NCBI GenBank assembly: GCA_018053845.1 | Contig: JAGPKU010000016.1 | Location: forward strand, 1 to 38,740 | Length of the DNA stretch: 38,740 nt | Direction of reading: 5' to 3' | DNA from: Syntrophobacterales bacterium | GTDB lineage: Bacteria > Desulfobacterota > Syntrophia > Syntrophales > UBA2192 | Shown here: positions 9,161-17,486 of the stretch, piece after piece | How positions within the stretch are numbered: position 1 is the stretch's first letter | Layout: each line of letters starts with the position of its first letter | Translations under genes and position numbers: made by a program | Notes under the pieces: generated by a model | Database searches by the model: none | Seen by the model: only the letters and a program-made list of their open reading frames with translations | What the model was told of the DNA's origin: nothing

Positions 9161-10219
9161 ATGGCTTCGGCAACAGGAATTGTAAAGGATTACCGATACC
9201 TCCGCCACGAAACCGGCCATTACCACCCCGAATCCCCCAAGCGTCTCGAAGCGGTCTACAAGATGCTGGAAACGCCCGAGATGGAGGGGAAATTCGTGGA
9301 GGTGAAGCCCCGTATCGCCCTCGACGAAGAGATCGAGATGATCCACAAACGCTCATACGTGAAAATGATCGCCCAGTCGGCGGGAAAGGAGCACACCTAT
9401 CTCGATCCCGACACGGAGGCCTCCTCCGAGTCCTACGAGGTCGCCAAGCTGGCCGTGGGCGGTTTCCTCAACTGCATCGACGGCATCGTGAAGGGCGATC
9501 TGCGCAACGCCTTCGCCTTCGTGAGGCCGCCGGGGCATCATGCCGAGGAGAACCGCGCGGCGGGGTTCTGCATCTTCAACAACGTGGCCATCGGGGCGAT
9601 GCACGCCATCAAGGTCCACGGGATGAGGCGCGTCCTGATCGTCGACTGGGACCTTCACCACGGCAACGGCACCCAGAAATCCTTTTACGAAGACCCCCGG
9701 GTCGTGTACTTCTCGACCCACCAGTATCCCTATTACCCCGGGACGGGGAGCCTCCAGGAGATCGGCCGGGGCGACGGGCAGGGCTTCACGGTCAACGTGC
9801 CCTTGAAGTCCGGCCCGGGCAATGCCGAGTATCTCCGGATCTTCCGGCGGGTTCTTCAGCCCGTGGCCTTCGAGTACATGCCCGAGATCGTGCTGCTTTC
9901 GGCGGGCTTCGACATCTATTTCCGGGACCCCCTGGGGGGGATGAAGGTCACTCCGTCGGGCTTCGGCATGCTCGCCCGGGTGCTCATGGACATCGCCGAT
10001 GCGTGCTGCGGCGGCCGGTTCGCCGTCGTCCTGGAAGGCGGCTATCACCTGGGGGGTCTCACAGAGGGGATCAAATCCGTCCTCAACGAGATGTGCGGCG
10101 CCACGCGGGTGACCGAGGCGGACCTTCAGCGTGTCGAGAGCGAGGCCGATGCATCCGTCAACCGGACGATCGAGTCGGTGATAGGCCAGATCAAGCCATA
10201 CTGGAAGTGTTTCAAATAA
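9161..10219 (+). CDS. histone deacetylase family protein
   Basis: Zinc-dependent deacetylase of the arginase/HDAC fold, related to bacterial AcuC and acetylpolyamine amidohydrolases; the substrate cannot be told from sequence. The catalytic histidine pair is in RPPGHHAEE (H126, H127). Zinc ligands are D164 and H166 in DWDLHHGNG and D251 in SAGFDIYF, and the catalytic tyrosine is Y295 in LEGGYHL. The set of active-site residues looks complete. The 352 residues are usual. The ATG follows GGAGGAGGGGCGC, a strong site. It is divergent from tatA, and a heptamer array starts at the base after its stop codon. Candidate targets are acetylated proteins such as acetyl-CoA synthetase (inference). Confidence 0.92.
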   Translation: MASATGIVKDYRYLRHETGHYHPESPKRLEAVYKMLETPEMEGKFVEVKPRIALDEEIEMIHKRSYVKMIAQSAGKEHTYLDPDTEASSESYEVAKLAVGGFLNCIDGIVKGDLRNAFAFVRPPGHHAEENRAAGFCIFNNVAIGAMHAIKVHGMRRVLIVDWDLHHGNGTQKSFYEDPRVVYFSTHQYPYYPGTGSLQEIGRGDGQGFTVNVPLKSGPGNAEYLRIFRRVLQPVAFEYMPEIVLLSAGFDIYFRDPLGGMKVTPSGFGMLARVLMDIADACCGGRFAVVLEGGYHLGGLTEGIKSVLNEMCGATRVTEADLQRVESEADASVNRTIESVIGQIKPYWKCFK

Positions 10220-10365
10220 GGCGGGCGTAAGGCATAGGGCAAAAGGCTAAAGGCGTCAGGCATCAGTAAAATAAAAACAGGCTTAAGGCATGTGGCATGG
10301 GGATTCGGGGCATCACCGAATCCGCCTCCTTCGCACTGAGCCGCAGGCCCTAAGCCTTCAGCCGT
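10220..10365 (+). repeat. long heptamer array with perfect palindromic core after the deacetylase gene
   Basis: GGC units begin at 10224, 10231, 10238, 10245, 10252 and 10259, then after a short AT-rich break at 10280, 10287 and 10294. The core is GGATTCGG, GGCATCA, CCGAATCC (10301-10323), an 8-bp perfect inverted repeat. GCC units follow at 10340, 10347, 10354 and 10361, all in 7-base steps. The first GGC (10220) touches the TAA of the preceding gene. The array ends in GTTTTT just before the gatC ribosome site. It is the largest member of the family here. Confidence 0.75.
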
Positions 10366-10380
10366 TTTTGGAGGGATCCC

Positions 10381-10668
10381 TTGAAGATTACGAAAGAGCA
10401 GGTCGAATACGTGGCGCACCTGGCGAGACTCGAGTTCAGCGAGGAGGAAAAGGGGAAGTTCACCTCTCAGCTCAACGACATCCTCCTCTACATGGAGAAG
10501 CTGGGCGAGGTGGACACGACGGGCGTCGAGCCCGAGACGCATGCCATCGCCATCCAGAACGCCTTCCGGGAGGACATCGTCCGGGAGTCGCTGCCCCAGG
10601 AGCTGTCTCTGGCCAATGCCCCCTCGGAGAGCGGCAACTGCTACCGGGTGCCGAAGGTGATCGAATAG
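10381..10668 (+). CDS. gatC: Asp/Glu-tRNA amidotransferase subunit C
   Basis: Small subunit that holds GatA and GatB together in the amidotransferase converting mischarged Glu-tRNA(Gln) or Asp-tRNA(Asn) to the correct amide form. The 95 residues contain the family start KITKEQVEYVAHLARLEFSE and the C-terminal NAFREDIV segment. The start is TTG at 10381, eight bases after GGAGGG; no better ATG is in frame. It is the first gene of gatCAB-mtnA-HAD. A one-armed heptamer array begins on the last base of its stop codon. Confidence 0.94.
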   Translation: MKITKEQVEYVAHLARLEFSEEEKGKFTSQLNDILLYMEKLGEVDTTGVEPETHAIAIQNAFREDIVRESLPQELSLANAPSESGNCYRVPKVIE

Positions 10669-10698
10669 GCGTCAGGCATCGGGCATGAGGCATCAGGA
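10668..10698 (+). repeat. one-armed heptamer array after gatC
   Basis: Four GGCNNNN units start at 10668, 10675, 10682 and 10689. The first G is the last base of the gatC TAG stop. There is no opposite arm and no core. The orientation (GGC strand following the gene) is the same as in the two-armed arrays. Confidence 0.65.
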
Positions 10699-10725
10699 AA
10701 AGAGGAAGGAGCCGTTGAAATCATA

Positions 10726-12183
10726 ATGGGACTGAATGAACTGACCATCCACGAGCTGCAGGATTTGATCCAGAAAAAGGACGTGACGTCCACGGAGATC
10801 GTCACCGACGTCTTCAGGCGCATCGACGCCGTCGAGGACCGGGTCCGCTCCTACACCACCGTCCTGAAGGAATACGCCTTCGAGGAGGCGAAGCGGGCCG
10901 ACGACGAGATCCGCAGGGGTCATCTCAGGCCGCTCACCGGCATCCCCGTCGCCCTCAAGGACATCCACTGCACGAAAGGCATCCGCACGACCTGCGGCTC
11001 GCGCATCCTCCACAATTTCATTCCGCCTTACGACGGCACGGTGGTCCGCAAGCTGCGCGACGAGGGCGCCGTGTTCGTCGGCAAGACCAACATGGACGAG
11101 TTCGCCATGGGCTCCTCCACGGAGACGTCGTATTTCGGCGTCACACGCAACCCCTGGGACCTGGAGCGCATCCCCGGGGGCTCGAGCGGCGGCTCGGCCG
11201 CGGCCCTGGCCGCCGACGAGTGCATCGCCGCGACGGGGTCCGACACGGGCGGCTCCATCCGCCAGCCGGCGGCGCTGTGCGGCGTCGTGGGCCTCAAGCC
11301 CACCTACGGGCGCGTCTCGCGCTACGGGCTGGTCGCCTTCGCCTCGTCGCTCGACCAGATCGGCCCCTTCACGAAGGACGTGGAGGACGCGGCCATCATG
11401 TTGAACGCCATCGCCGGCTACGACCCCATGGAGTCCACGTCGGTGCCCATGGAGGTCCCCGACTACCGGTCCTTCATCGGCAGGGACATCCAGGGATTCA
11501 CCGTGGGGATCCCGAAGGAGTACTTCATCGAGGGCATCGACCCCGAGGTCGACGCCGCCGTGCGGCGGGTCATCGAGGTGGTCGAGGGCCTGGGCGCAAA
11601 GAGCGTCCCGATCTCGCTGCCCCACACGCAGTACTGCCTCGCGGTCTACTACATCATCGCCCCGGCCGAGGCGAGCTCCAACCTCGCCCGGTACGACGGC
11701 GTGAAGTACGGCTACCGCTCGGCCGACGGGCGCGATCTGATGGAGATGTACAAGAAGACCCGCTCGCAGGGCTTCGGCGCCGAGGTGAAGCGCCGCATCA
11801 TGATCGGCACCTACGCCCTGTCCTCGGGTTACTACGACGCCTATTACAAGAAGGCCTCCCAGGTGCGCACGCTGATCAAGCGCGACTTCCAGGAGGCCTT
11901 CAGGACCTGTGACGTGATCCTCACCCCTACGACCCCCACGCCCGCCTTCAAGATCGGCGAGAAGACGGACGACCCGCTGCAGATGTACCTCTCGGACATC
12001 TTCACGATCTCGACGAACCTGGCCGGCATCCCCGGCATCTCGGTGCCCTGCGGGTACACCCAGGCGGGCCTGCCCATCGGGGTCCAGTTCCAGGCGGGCC
12101 ATTTCCAGGAGGGAAAGCTTCTCCAGGTCGCCCACGCCTACGAGAAACATTCCGGAATCGAACGAAGGAGGCCGAAACTCTAA
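10726..12183 (+). CDS. gatA: Asp/Glu-tRNA amidotransferase subunit A (glutaminase)
   Basis: Releases ammonia from glutamine for transfer to the tRNA-bound amino acid in GatB. It is an amidase-signature protein of 485 residues. The Ser-cisSer-Lys triad is visible as K78 in VALKDIH, S153 in [10 protein letters not shown] and S177 in [12 protein letters not shown], close to the numbering of known GatA proteins. The ATG at 10726 is about 14 bases after AAGGAG, a rather long spacing. Its stop overlaps the gatB start by one base (TAATG), so the two should be translationally coupled. Confidence 0.96.
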   Translation: MGLNELTIHELQDLIQKKDVTSTEIVTDVFRRIDAVEDRVRSYTTVLKEYAFEEAKRADDEIRRGHLRPLTGIPVALKDIHCTKGIRTTCGSRILHNFIPPYDGTVVRKLRDEGAVFVGKTNMDEFAMGSSTETSYFGVTRNPWDLERIPGGSSGGSAAALAADECIAATGSDTGGSIRQPAALCGVVGLKPTYGRVSRYGLVAFASSLDQIGPFTKDVEDAAIMLNAIAGYDPMESTSVPMEVPDYRSFIGRDIQGFTVGIPKEYFIEGIDPEVDAAVRRVIEVVEGLGAKSVPISLPHTQYCLAVYYIIAPAEASSNLARYDGVKYGYRSADGRDLMEMYKKTRSQGFGAEVKRRIMIGTYALSSGYYDAYYKKASQVRTLIKRDFQEAFRTCDVILTPTTPTPAFKIGEKTDDPLQMYLSDIFTISTNLAGIPGISVPCGYTQAGLPIGVQFQAGHFQEGKLLQVAHAYEKHSGIERRRPKL

Positions 12184-13616
12184 TGGCTTATGAAACCGTC
12201 ATCGGGCTGGAGGTCCACGCCCAGCTGCTGACCGACTCGAAGATCTTCTGCGGCTGCTCCACGAAATTCGGGGCCGAGCCCAACCGGCACACCTGCCAGA
12301 TCTGCCTCGGGATGCCGGGCGTGCTCCCCGTGCTGAACCGAAAGGTCGTGGAGTTCACGATCCGGATGGGGCTGGCCACCCACTGCCGCATCAACGCCTA
12401 CGAGAACTTCGCGCGCAAGAACTACTTCTACCCCGATCTGCCCAAGGGCTACCAGATCTCGCAGTACGCCCACCCGCTCGCGGAGCACGGCTGGATCGAC
12501 ATCGTCGTCAACGGCGGGAAGAAGCGGATCGGCATCACCCGCATCCACATGGAGGAAGACGCCGGCAAGCTCGTCCACGACGAGCGCAACCCCTGGAGCT
12601 ACGTGGACTTCAACCGCACGGGCGTGCCCCTCATCGAGATCGTGAGCGAACCCGACATCCGCAGCCCCGAGGAGGCCGCCGAGTACCTGCGCCGCCTGCG
12701 CGACATCCTCGTGTACCTCGAGATCTGCGACGGCAACATGGAGGAGGGCAGCTTCCGCTGCGACGCCAACGTCTCCATCCGCCCGAAGGGCGAGACGGCC
12801 TTCGGCACCCGCACGGAGCTCAAGAACATGAACTCCTTCCGCAACGTCCAGCGGGCCCTGGAGTACGAGATCAAGCGCCAGCAGTACATCCTGGAGAGCG
12901 GCGGCGAGGTGGTGCAGGAGACGCGTCTCTGGGACGACGCCCAGGGTCAGACCCACTCCATGCGCAGCAAGGAGGAGGCCCACGACTACCGCTACTTCCC
13001 CGACCCGGACCTCGTCCCCATCGTGATCTCCGAGGAGTGGATCGAGGAGGTCCGCCGGACGCTCCCCGAGCTGCAGCTCGAGAAGCAGGACCGCTTCGTC
13101 GAGCAGTACGGCATCCCGGTCTACGACGCGGGCGTGCTGACCACGACGAGGGCCCTGGCCGACTTCTACGAAGAGGCCGTGAGGCTCTGCGGCAAGCCCA
13201 AGATCGTCAGCAACTGGGTCATGGGGGACCTGCTGCGCTATCTCAACGAGCAGAGACGCGACATCCAGGACAGCCCCGTGTCGCCGGGCCACGTGGCGGA
13301 GATGATCAACCTCATCGAGGACGGGACGATCAGCGGCAAGATCGCCAAGGAGGTCTTCGAGGAGATGGTCCGGTCCTCGAAGAGGCCCGCCGACATCGTC
13401 AGGGAGAAGGGCCTCACCCAGATCACCGACGAGGGGGCCGTCGTGAAGGCCGTCGAGGAGGCCATGGCGAAGAACCCGACGCAGCTCGCCGAGTACCGGG
13501 CCGGCAAGGAGAAGCTCTTCGCCTTCTTCGTGGGCCAGGTGATGAAGATCACCAAGGGCAAGGCCAACCCGCAGCTCGTCAACGACCTGCTCAGGAAGAT
13601 GCTCCCGGGGTCATGA
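12183..13616 (+). CDS. gatB: Asp/Glu-tRNA amidotransferase subunit B
   Basis: Kinase/amidotransferase subunit that binds the mischarged tRNA, activates the side-chain carboxylate with ATP and amidates it with ammonia from GatA. It has a zinc site CGC...CQIC (residues about 20-42), the cradle domain with [17 protein letters not shown] and [11 protein letters not shown], and a C-terminal tail domain of the YqeY type ending [13 protein letters not shown]. The 477 residues are normal. It overlaps gatA by one base and mtnA by four. A complete gatCAB implies that this organism makes Gln-tRNA and/or Asn-tRNA by the indirect route. Confidence 0.96.
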   Translation: MAYETVIGLEVHAQLLTDSKIFCGCSTKFGAEPNRHTCQICLGMPGVLPVLNRKVVEFTIRMGLATHCRINAYENFARKNYFYPDLPKGYQISQYAHPLAEHGWIDIVVNGGKKRIGITRIHMEEDAGKLVHDERNPWSYVDFNRTGVPLIEIVSEPDIRSPEEAAEYLRRLRDILVYLEICDGNMEEGSFRCDANVSIRPKGETAFGTRTELKNMNSFRNVQRALEYEIKRQQYILESGGEVVQETRLWDDAQGQTHSMRSKEEAHDYRYFPDPDLVPIVISEEWIEEVRRTLPELQLEKQDRFVEQYGIPVYDAGVLTTTRALADFYEEAVRLCGKPKIVSNWVMGDLLRYLNEQRRDIQDSPVSPGHVAEMINLIEDGTISGKIAKEVFEEMVRSSKRPADIVREKGLTQITDEGAVVKAVEEAMAKNPTQLAEYRAGKEKLFAFFVGQVMKITKGKANPQLVNDLLRKMLPGS

Positions 13617-14656
13617 TTCGAACCATTCTCTGGGCCGACGACGCCGTCGTCCTCATCGACCAGAAGGCCCTGCCCGGCAAGGTGCGATACCTGACCCTCA
13701 CGGACTGGCGCGACGTGGTCGCGGCCATCCGGGACCTCACCGTCCGAGGCGCCCCGGCCATCGGCGTGGCCGCGGCCATGGGCATCGCCCTGGGCACGCT
13801 GCAGCTGCCCGAGACCTCCGCCGGCGGGCTGCGCCGATCCTTCGACAAGCTCTGCGGGGCCTTCGCGAAGGCGCGCCCCACGGCGCGCAACCTCTTCTGG
13901 GCCATCGAGCGGATGCGGCGCCGCTTCGCAGAGACCCTCCCCTCGGGCATCGCGGCGGTGAAGAGGGCCCTCGTCGAGGAGGCCGTCGCCATCGGCGAGG
14001 AGGACATCGAGGTCAACCGCCGGATCGGGCTCAACGGCAGGGCCTTCATCCGCGACGGCGACAACATCCTCACCCACTGCAACGCCGGCGCCCTGGCCAC
14101 GGCCGGCTACGGCACGGCCCTGGGCGTCATCCGGGCGGCCCGGGAGGAAGGCAAGCGCCTCCACGTCTTCGTCGACGAGACGCGGCCCGTGCTCCAGGGG
14201 GCGCGGCTCACCTGCTGGGAGCTCCTCGAGGACCGCATCCCGGCGACCCTCATCACGGACAGCATGGCGGGCTTTCTCATGGCCCAGGGCCGGGTCGATC
14301 TCGTCATCGTCGGGGCCGACCGCATCGCCGCCAACGGCGACACGGCCAACAAGATCGGCACCTACTCGCTGGCGATCCTGGCCCGGGAGCACAGGATTCC
14401 CTTCTACGTGGCGGCCCCGCTGTCCACCATCGACCGCTCCGTGGCCGACGGCGGCGCGATCCCCATCGAGGAGCGCCACGCCGGGGAGGTCCGGGAGATC
14501 CTCGGGGTCCGGACGGCCCCCGAGAAGGTCCCGGTGTACAACCCGGCCTTCGACGTCACCCCCCACCGCTACATCACGGCCGTCATCACCGAGGCCGGCG
14601 TGGCCAGGAAGCCCTTCGGCCTCTCGATCCGCCGGCTGTTCAGGTCCCCTGCATGA
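13613..14656 (+). CDS. mtnA: S-methyl-5-thioribose-1-phosphate isomerase
   Basis: Converts methylthioribose-1-phosphate to methylthioribulose-1-phosphate in salvage of the methylthioadenosine left by SAM-using reactions. The 347 residues belong to the eIF2B-like MtnA family. The catalytic cysteine is C156 in [16 protein letters not shown] and the catalytic aspartate is D236 in [19 protein letters not shown]. The ATG at 13613 overlaps the gatB stop (ATGA). No other mtn gene is seen here. In anaerobes MtnA can feed the oxygen-independent DHAP shunt instead of the oxygen-dependent pathway, but no aldolase gene is nearby. The start is set by the overlap and the family N-terminus. Confidence 0.93.
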   Translation: MIRTILWADDAVVLIDQKALPGKVRYLTLTDWRDVVAAIRDLTVRGAPAIGVAAAMGIALGTLQLPETSAGGLRRSFDKLCGAFAKARPTARNLFWAIERMRRRFAETLPSGIAAVKRALVEEAVAIGEEDIEVNRRIGLNGRAFIRDGDNILTHCNAGALATAGYGTALGVIRAAREEGKRLHVFVDETRPVLQGARLTCWELLEDRIPATLITDSMAGFLMAQGRVDLVIVGADRIAANGDTANKIGTYSLAILAREHRIPFYVAAPLSTIDRSVADGGAIPIEERHAGEVREILGVRTAPEKVPVYNPAFDVTPHRYITAVITEAGVARKPFGLSIRRLFRSPA

Positions 14657-15303
14657 CGAAGCTCTTCCTCTTCGACTTCGACGGCGTTCTCGTCGACTCC
14701 CTGGCCCTCTACGAAAAATCGGTCAACGTCTGCCTCGAGCGCATCGGCAGGGCCCCCATCGGCACCCGCGAGGAATTCCTCGATCTCTTCGAGGACAACT
14801 TCTACAGCGCCCTCGCGCGGCGCGGCGTCGAGGTGGAGGCCTTCATGGCCGCCTCCCGGTCGGTGACCCCCACGCTCGATTACGGAATCGTCCGGCCCGT
14901 GACGGGGCTTCTTCCCGTGCTGGCGGAACTCAAGAAGCGCCACGGGCTCGTCATCATCTCCTCGAACTCCTCCTTCGCGATCCGGCTCCTGCTCTCGAAG
15001 TTCGGCTTCGATCCCTTTTTCGACGACGTGCTGGGGGCCGATGTCAACTTCAGCAAGGTCGAGAAGATCCTCTACGCCAAGGGGCATTTCGGAACGGACG
15101 CCGGACACACCTGGTATGTCTGCGACACGGCGGGCGACATCCGGGAGGCGCGCGAGGCGGGTGTCCGGACGGCGGCGGTCACCTGGGGCTGGCACCCGAA
15201 AGAAAGGCTCGAGAGGGCCCGGCCGGACGCGATGGTCGAGCGGCCGGAAGACCTGCTCCCGCTCGGCGGACCCTGCCCGCCGCCGCGCGGGGAAGACCGT
15301 TGA
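14653..15303 (+). CDS. HAD-superfamily phosphatase (phosphoglycolate phosphatase-like)
   Basis: Haloacid dehalogenase-type hydrolase of 216 residues with an alpha-helical cap. Motif I is LFDFDGVLVDS (nucleophile D8, acid/base D10), motif II is ISSNSS, motif III is the lysine in KVEKILYAKG, and motif IV is CDTAGDIREA. The order and spacing fit the Gph/PGP subfamily, but the substrate is not known. It overlaps mtnA by four bases (ATGA), so its substrate may be a sugar phosphate linked to thioribose salvage or simply phosphoglycolate (inference). Its stop codon lies inside the -35 box of the promoter that reads the next gene. Confidence 0.88.
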   Translation: MTKLFLFDFDGVLVDSLALYEKSVNVCLERIGRAPIGTREEFLDLFEDNFYSALARRGVEVEAFMAASRSVTPTLDYGIVRPVTGLLPVLAELKKRHGLVIISSNSSFAIRLLLSKFGFDPFFDDVLGADVNFSKVEKILYAKGHFGTDAGHTWYVCDTAGDIREAREAGVRTAAVTWGWHPKERLERARPDAMVERPEDLLPLGGPCPPPRGEDR

Positions 15304-15328
15304 CAGGGCCACGGCGCGGGGGTATAGA
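15300..15328 (+). promoter_or_regulatory. strong sigma-70 promoter of the universal stress protein gene
   Basis: TTGACA (15300-15305) and TATAGA (15323-15328) are separated by 17 bases, close to consensus. The -35 overlaps the TGA stop of the HAD gene. Transcription from about 15335 would give a leader of about 150 bases before the GTG at 15484. I see no clear structure in that leader. Confidence 0.65.
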
Positions 15329-15483
15329 TGAATCAGGCGCGGTCCTGACGAGGCCGCTCATCCCGCGATTCGCCCCCGCACCGCTTCCCGCTTCACCGTA
15401 TGCGTCCGTTTCTCCCCGCGACCCTGCCCACGAGCTCCCGCCCCGGTTCGGCAGCGTGCACAACGAGCAAGGAGGTGATTCGC

Positions 15484-15936
15484 GTGGTCGGGCCGAAACG
15501 CATCCTGGTGCCGACGGATTTCTCCGAGGATTCCGATCGGGCGCTGAGGGAGGCGATCGACATCGCCGCGACCTCGCGGGGAAAGGTTTATCTGCTCCAT
15601 GTGGATGAGAAGATCCCCCTGATTGCCGGGAACGCCCTTCTCGATCCCGAGGTGGTGGCCGCCGCCGAAAGGCGCGACGAGGCCCTCTCGCGGCGGAAGA
15701 GGGTCGAGGAGGTCAGGAAGGTGGCCTCCGGGAGCGATGGGGAGATCGAGATCGACGAGCGCCGCGGGGTGACCTTCGAGGAGATTGTCGCCTACATGAA
15801 GGACAAACTGATCGACCTCGTCGTCATCGGGCCTCACGCCCGGAAAGGGCTGACCAAGGTCCTGAAGGCAAGCGTCACGGAAAAGCTGCTGAAGGACGTC
15901 TCGTGTCCGATGCTGGTCCTGCCGGCCCGCGCCTGA
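15484..15936 (+). CDS. universal stress protein (UspA family)
   Basis: Single-domain USP of 150 residues with the Rossmann-like fold. It begins KRILVPTDFSEDSDRALREA and ends with VVIGPHARKGL and SCPMLVLP. In the ATP-binding loop (G-x2-G-x9-G-S/T in ATP-binding members) the last glycine is replaced: the segment reads KVLKASVTEKLL, so nucleotide binding is uncertain. An in-frame ATG at 15400 would add 28 residues unlike the family. GTG at 15484 is chosen because a perfect AAGGAGGTGA ends four bases upstream. The gene has its own promoter and is convergent with the kinase-like gene downstream. Confidence 0.9.
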   Translation: MVGPKRILVPTDFSEDSDRALREAIDIAATSRGKVYLLHVDEKIPLIAGNALLDPEVVAAAERRDEALSRRKRVEEVRKVASGSDGEIEIDERRGVTFEEIVAYMKDKLIDLVVIGPHARKGLTKVLKASVTEKLLKDVSCPMLVLPARA

Positions 15937-15955
15937 GTCGAACGCCATGGGCGCC

Positions 15956-16000
15956 GACGCCCCTGTGCGGAAGGCCGCCTTCCGCATCAGCGGGGGTGTC
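15956..16000. terminator. long hairpin between convergent genes
   Basis: GACGCCCC pairs with GGGGTGTC (one G-T pair), and inside it TGCGGAAGG (15966-15974) pairs perfectly with CCTTCCGCA (15978-15986) around a three-base loop. It lies between two convergent stop codons (15936 and 16016), where a two-way terminator is expected. There is no T-tract on either strand, so intrinsic termination is not certain; it could protect transcript ends. Confidence 0.5.
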
Positions 16001-16015
16001 TGCGCATCCGCCCCC

Positions 16016-16966
16016 TCAGAGCCCCCACGTCCTCCTGAGTCTCTCGCGGCCGTCGAAAAGAAGGCGAAGGTAGTCCGTTTCCATCTCGATCATGTCCCCG
16101 TCCTTTTTCCGCAGCCAGTCCGACAGCCAGGCAAAGCGAATCGCCGTCACAAATTCGGGGAACACGGCGAACCCGGAGGCATCGTAGCGGCCCGACGACC
16201 GGAGCTCCCCGATGAGGGCCAGGGCCATGGGGCCCTCGAGGCCTGCGGGGTCCTCCATCCCGAGGCACCCCACGACGAGGGCCGCATCGTAGAGTTCCGG
16301 CCTGTAGCCCGAGAATTCCCAGTCGATGACGCCCCGGATTGCGCCCTCGCCCCAGATGACGTTGACCGGGTGGGGGTCGCCGTGGCAGAAGGCGGCGGGA
16401 AGTCGGTCGTGGACGGAAAACAGGCCCTTCTCGATCCAGCCGTAGACCTCCCGCACGGCCGCGGCCCGCCCGGGGTCGCGGCGGGTGAGTTTCGCCATGA
16501 GATCGCGGGTGAACTCCGCGATGGAGAAGGGCCGCCCGGGCCTGCCGAAGGGAATCCCGTCCGATCTGTCCTTCATGTCGACGAGGAACCGCGCGAGCGC
16601 CCTGCCCCGCCAGTCCTCGAGAACATAAGCCGGCCTGCTCAGCTCCACGCCCTCGATGAAGAGCGATGCCTGCCAGAATCCTCCCGCCTCCCTGACGAGA
16701 GAATCCCCCTGACCGTTTCGCAGGTAGCCGTGGACGCCCGCAAGCCCGCGGGATGCAAGCCGGTCGAGGGTTGCCGCGATCTCTCTCTTTCGCCCGACCG
16801 CCCGGGAGGCGACCCGTTCGAGGACGAAACGCCTTCCCCCCGCATCCTCGACCACGGTCCTGAACAGGGACCGCTCGGGGCTGCCCGCCGGCGCCAGCTC
16901 CGGCCGCTCGGCCTTGAACTCGATATTCCAGTGTCGAAGGACATCCGCCAGCAGGGTGCGGTTCAT
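16016..16966 (-). CDS. aminoglycoside phosphotransferase/choline kinase-fold protein
   Basis: Small-molecule kinase of the APH superfamily, 316 residues. The catalytic loop is FCHGDPHPVNVIW (H195, D197, N202) and the metal-binding aspartate D215 is in GVIDWEFSGY. The N-terminal lobe has RFVLERVASR, with E50 or R51 where a phosphate-binding lysine is often found. Substrate unknown: the family includes homoserine kinase II, choline kinase and antibiotic kinases, and nothing here favours one. ATG at 16966 is chosen over an upstream ATG whose extra 20 residues cover a terminator-like repeat; GAGAG lies just upstream. That terminator separates it from the membrane protein gene behind it. Confidence 0.82.
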   Translation of the reverse strand: MNRTLLADVLRHWNIEFKAERPELAPAGSPERSLFRTVVEDAGGRRFVLERVASRAVGRKREIAATLDRLASRGLAGVHGYLRNGQGDSLVREAGGFWQASLFIEGVELSRPAYVLEDWRGRALARFLVDMKDRSDGIPFGRPGRPFSIAEFTRDLMAKLTRRDPGRAAAVREVYGWIEKGLFSVHDRLPAAFCHGDPHPVNVIWGEGAIRGVIDWEFSGYRPELYDAALVVGCLGMEDPAGLEGPMALALIGELRSSGRYDASGFAVFPEFVTAIRFAWLSDWLRKKDGDMIEMETDYLRLLFDGRERLRRTWGL

Positions 16967-16981
16967 GAATTCTCTCTGCGA

Positions 16982-17034
16982 AAAAAACGAAAAGCCCCCT
17001 TGCGTCCCCCTGTGAAAAAGGGGCAACGGGGGGG
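16982..17034 (-). terminator. C/G-rich palindromic terminator-like repeat
   Basis: On the minus strand a CCCCC-TTGC-CCCC arm pairs with a GGGG-GCAA-GGGGG arm around a loop containing TTTTTCACA, followed by CTTTTCGTTTTTTT. It can end transcripts of the membrane protein gene at 17079. The form (C-run, spacer, C-run, TTTTT, G-run, G-run) resembles palindromic repeats I remember from many bacterial genomes, so it may be a dispersed element acting as a terminator. Confidence 0.6.
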
Positions 17035-17078
17035 ATTCGCAGCCTTGTTGTTTGCTGCTTGCGGCTTGCTGAGCCGCG

Positions 17079-17486
17079 TCACCGGTTCGTCCACCGCATC
17101 CACAGCGCCGCCGTCCAGCCCCAGACGGCGTTGAAGAGGATTACGAAGGCGGGCGTCCAGGTCCCGAGGTCGAGGCCCATCATCCCCTTGCCCAGGCGCA
17201 ACGGGAAGATCACGAAGAGCTGGACGAGCGTGGGACCGATACTGAAGAACAGGCCCCGCGCGAAGGGGTTTCTCTCCCAGAGCGGGACGACGAACAGCAG
17301 CCCCCAGATCCCTCCCCAGACGATCCGCGGGTAGAGCCATGCCGGCGTCAGGGGAGCCGAGAGGCTCACCCCGAGCGACCCCGTCAGGCCATAGGTGACG
17401 GCCAGCCAGAGGCAGAGGCTGTTGACGAGTCCCCCCAGCGCCCCGGCGCTGAAGGCCAGGGAGAGGGTTCTTGCAAATTTTCTCAT
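17079..17486 (-). CDS. conserved inner-membrane protein of unknown function
   Basis: A 135-residue hydrophobic protein with about four membrane segments: SLAFSAGALGGLVNSLCLWL at the N-terminus, RIVWGGIWGLLFVVP, GLFFSIGPTLVQLFVIFP, and FVILFNAVWGWTAALW near the end. Glycines and prolines recur between helices. I recognise the pattern from conserved proteobacterial membrane proteins but cannot give a function. ATG at 17486 overlaps the Smr stop (ATGA) and follows AAGGAGCGGAC; a longer in-frame extension would lie inside the Smr gene. It is the last gene of the fmdB-like/smr/membrane-protein group and is followed by the palindromic terminator. Confidence 0.8.
   Translation of the reverse strand: MRKFARTLSLAFSAGALGGLVNSLCLWLAVTYGLTGSLGVSLSAPLTPAWLYPRIVWGGIWGLLFVVPLWERNPFARGLFFSIGPTLVQLFVIFPLRLGKGMMGLDLGTWTPAFVILFNAVWGWTAALWMRWTNR

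Noticed and set aside
10220-10365. CRISPR array
   Set aside because: Units are 7 bases, degenerate and inverted around a core; there are no 23-40 base direct repeats with unique spacers and no cas genes.
15400-15483. Longer start for the universal stress protein at 15400
   Set aside because: The added 28 residues do not fit the family, and the perfect Shine-Dalgarno site points to GTG at 15484.
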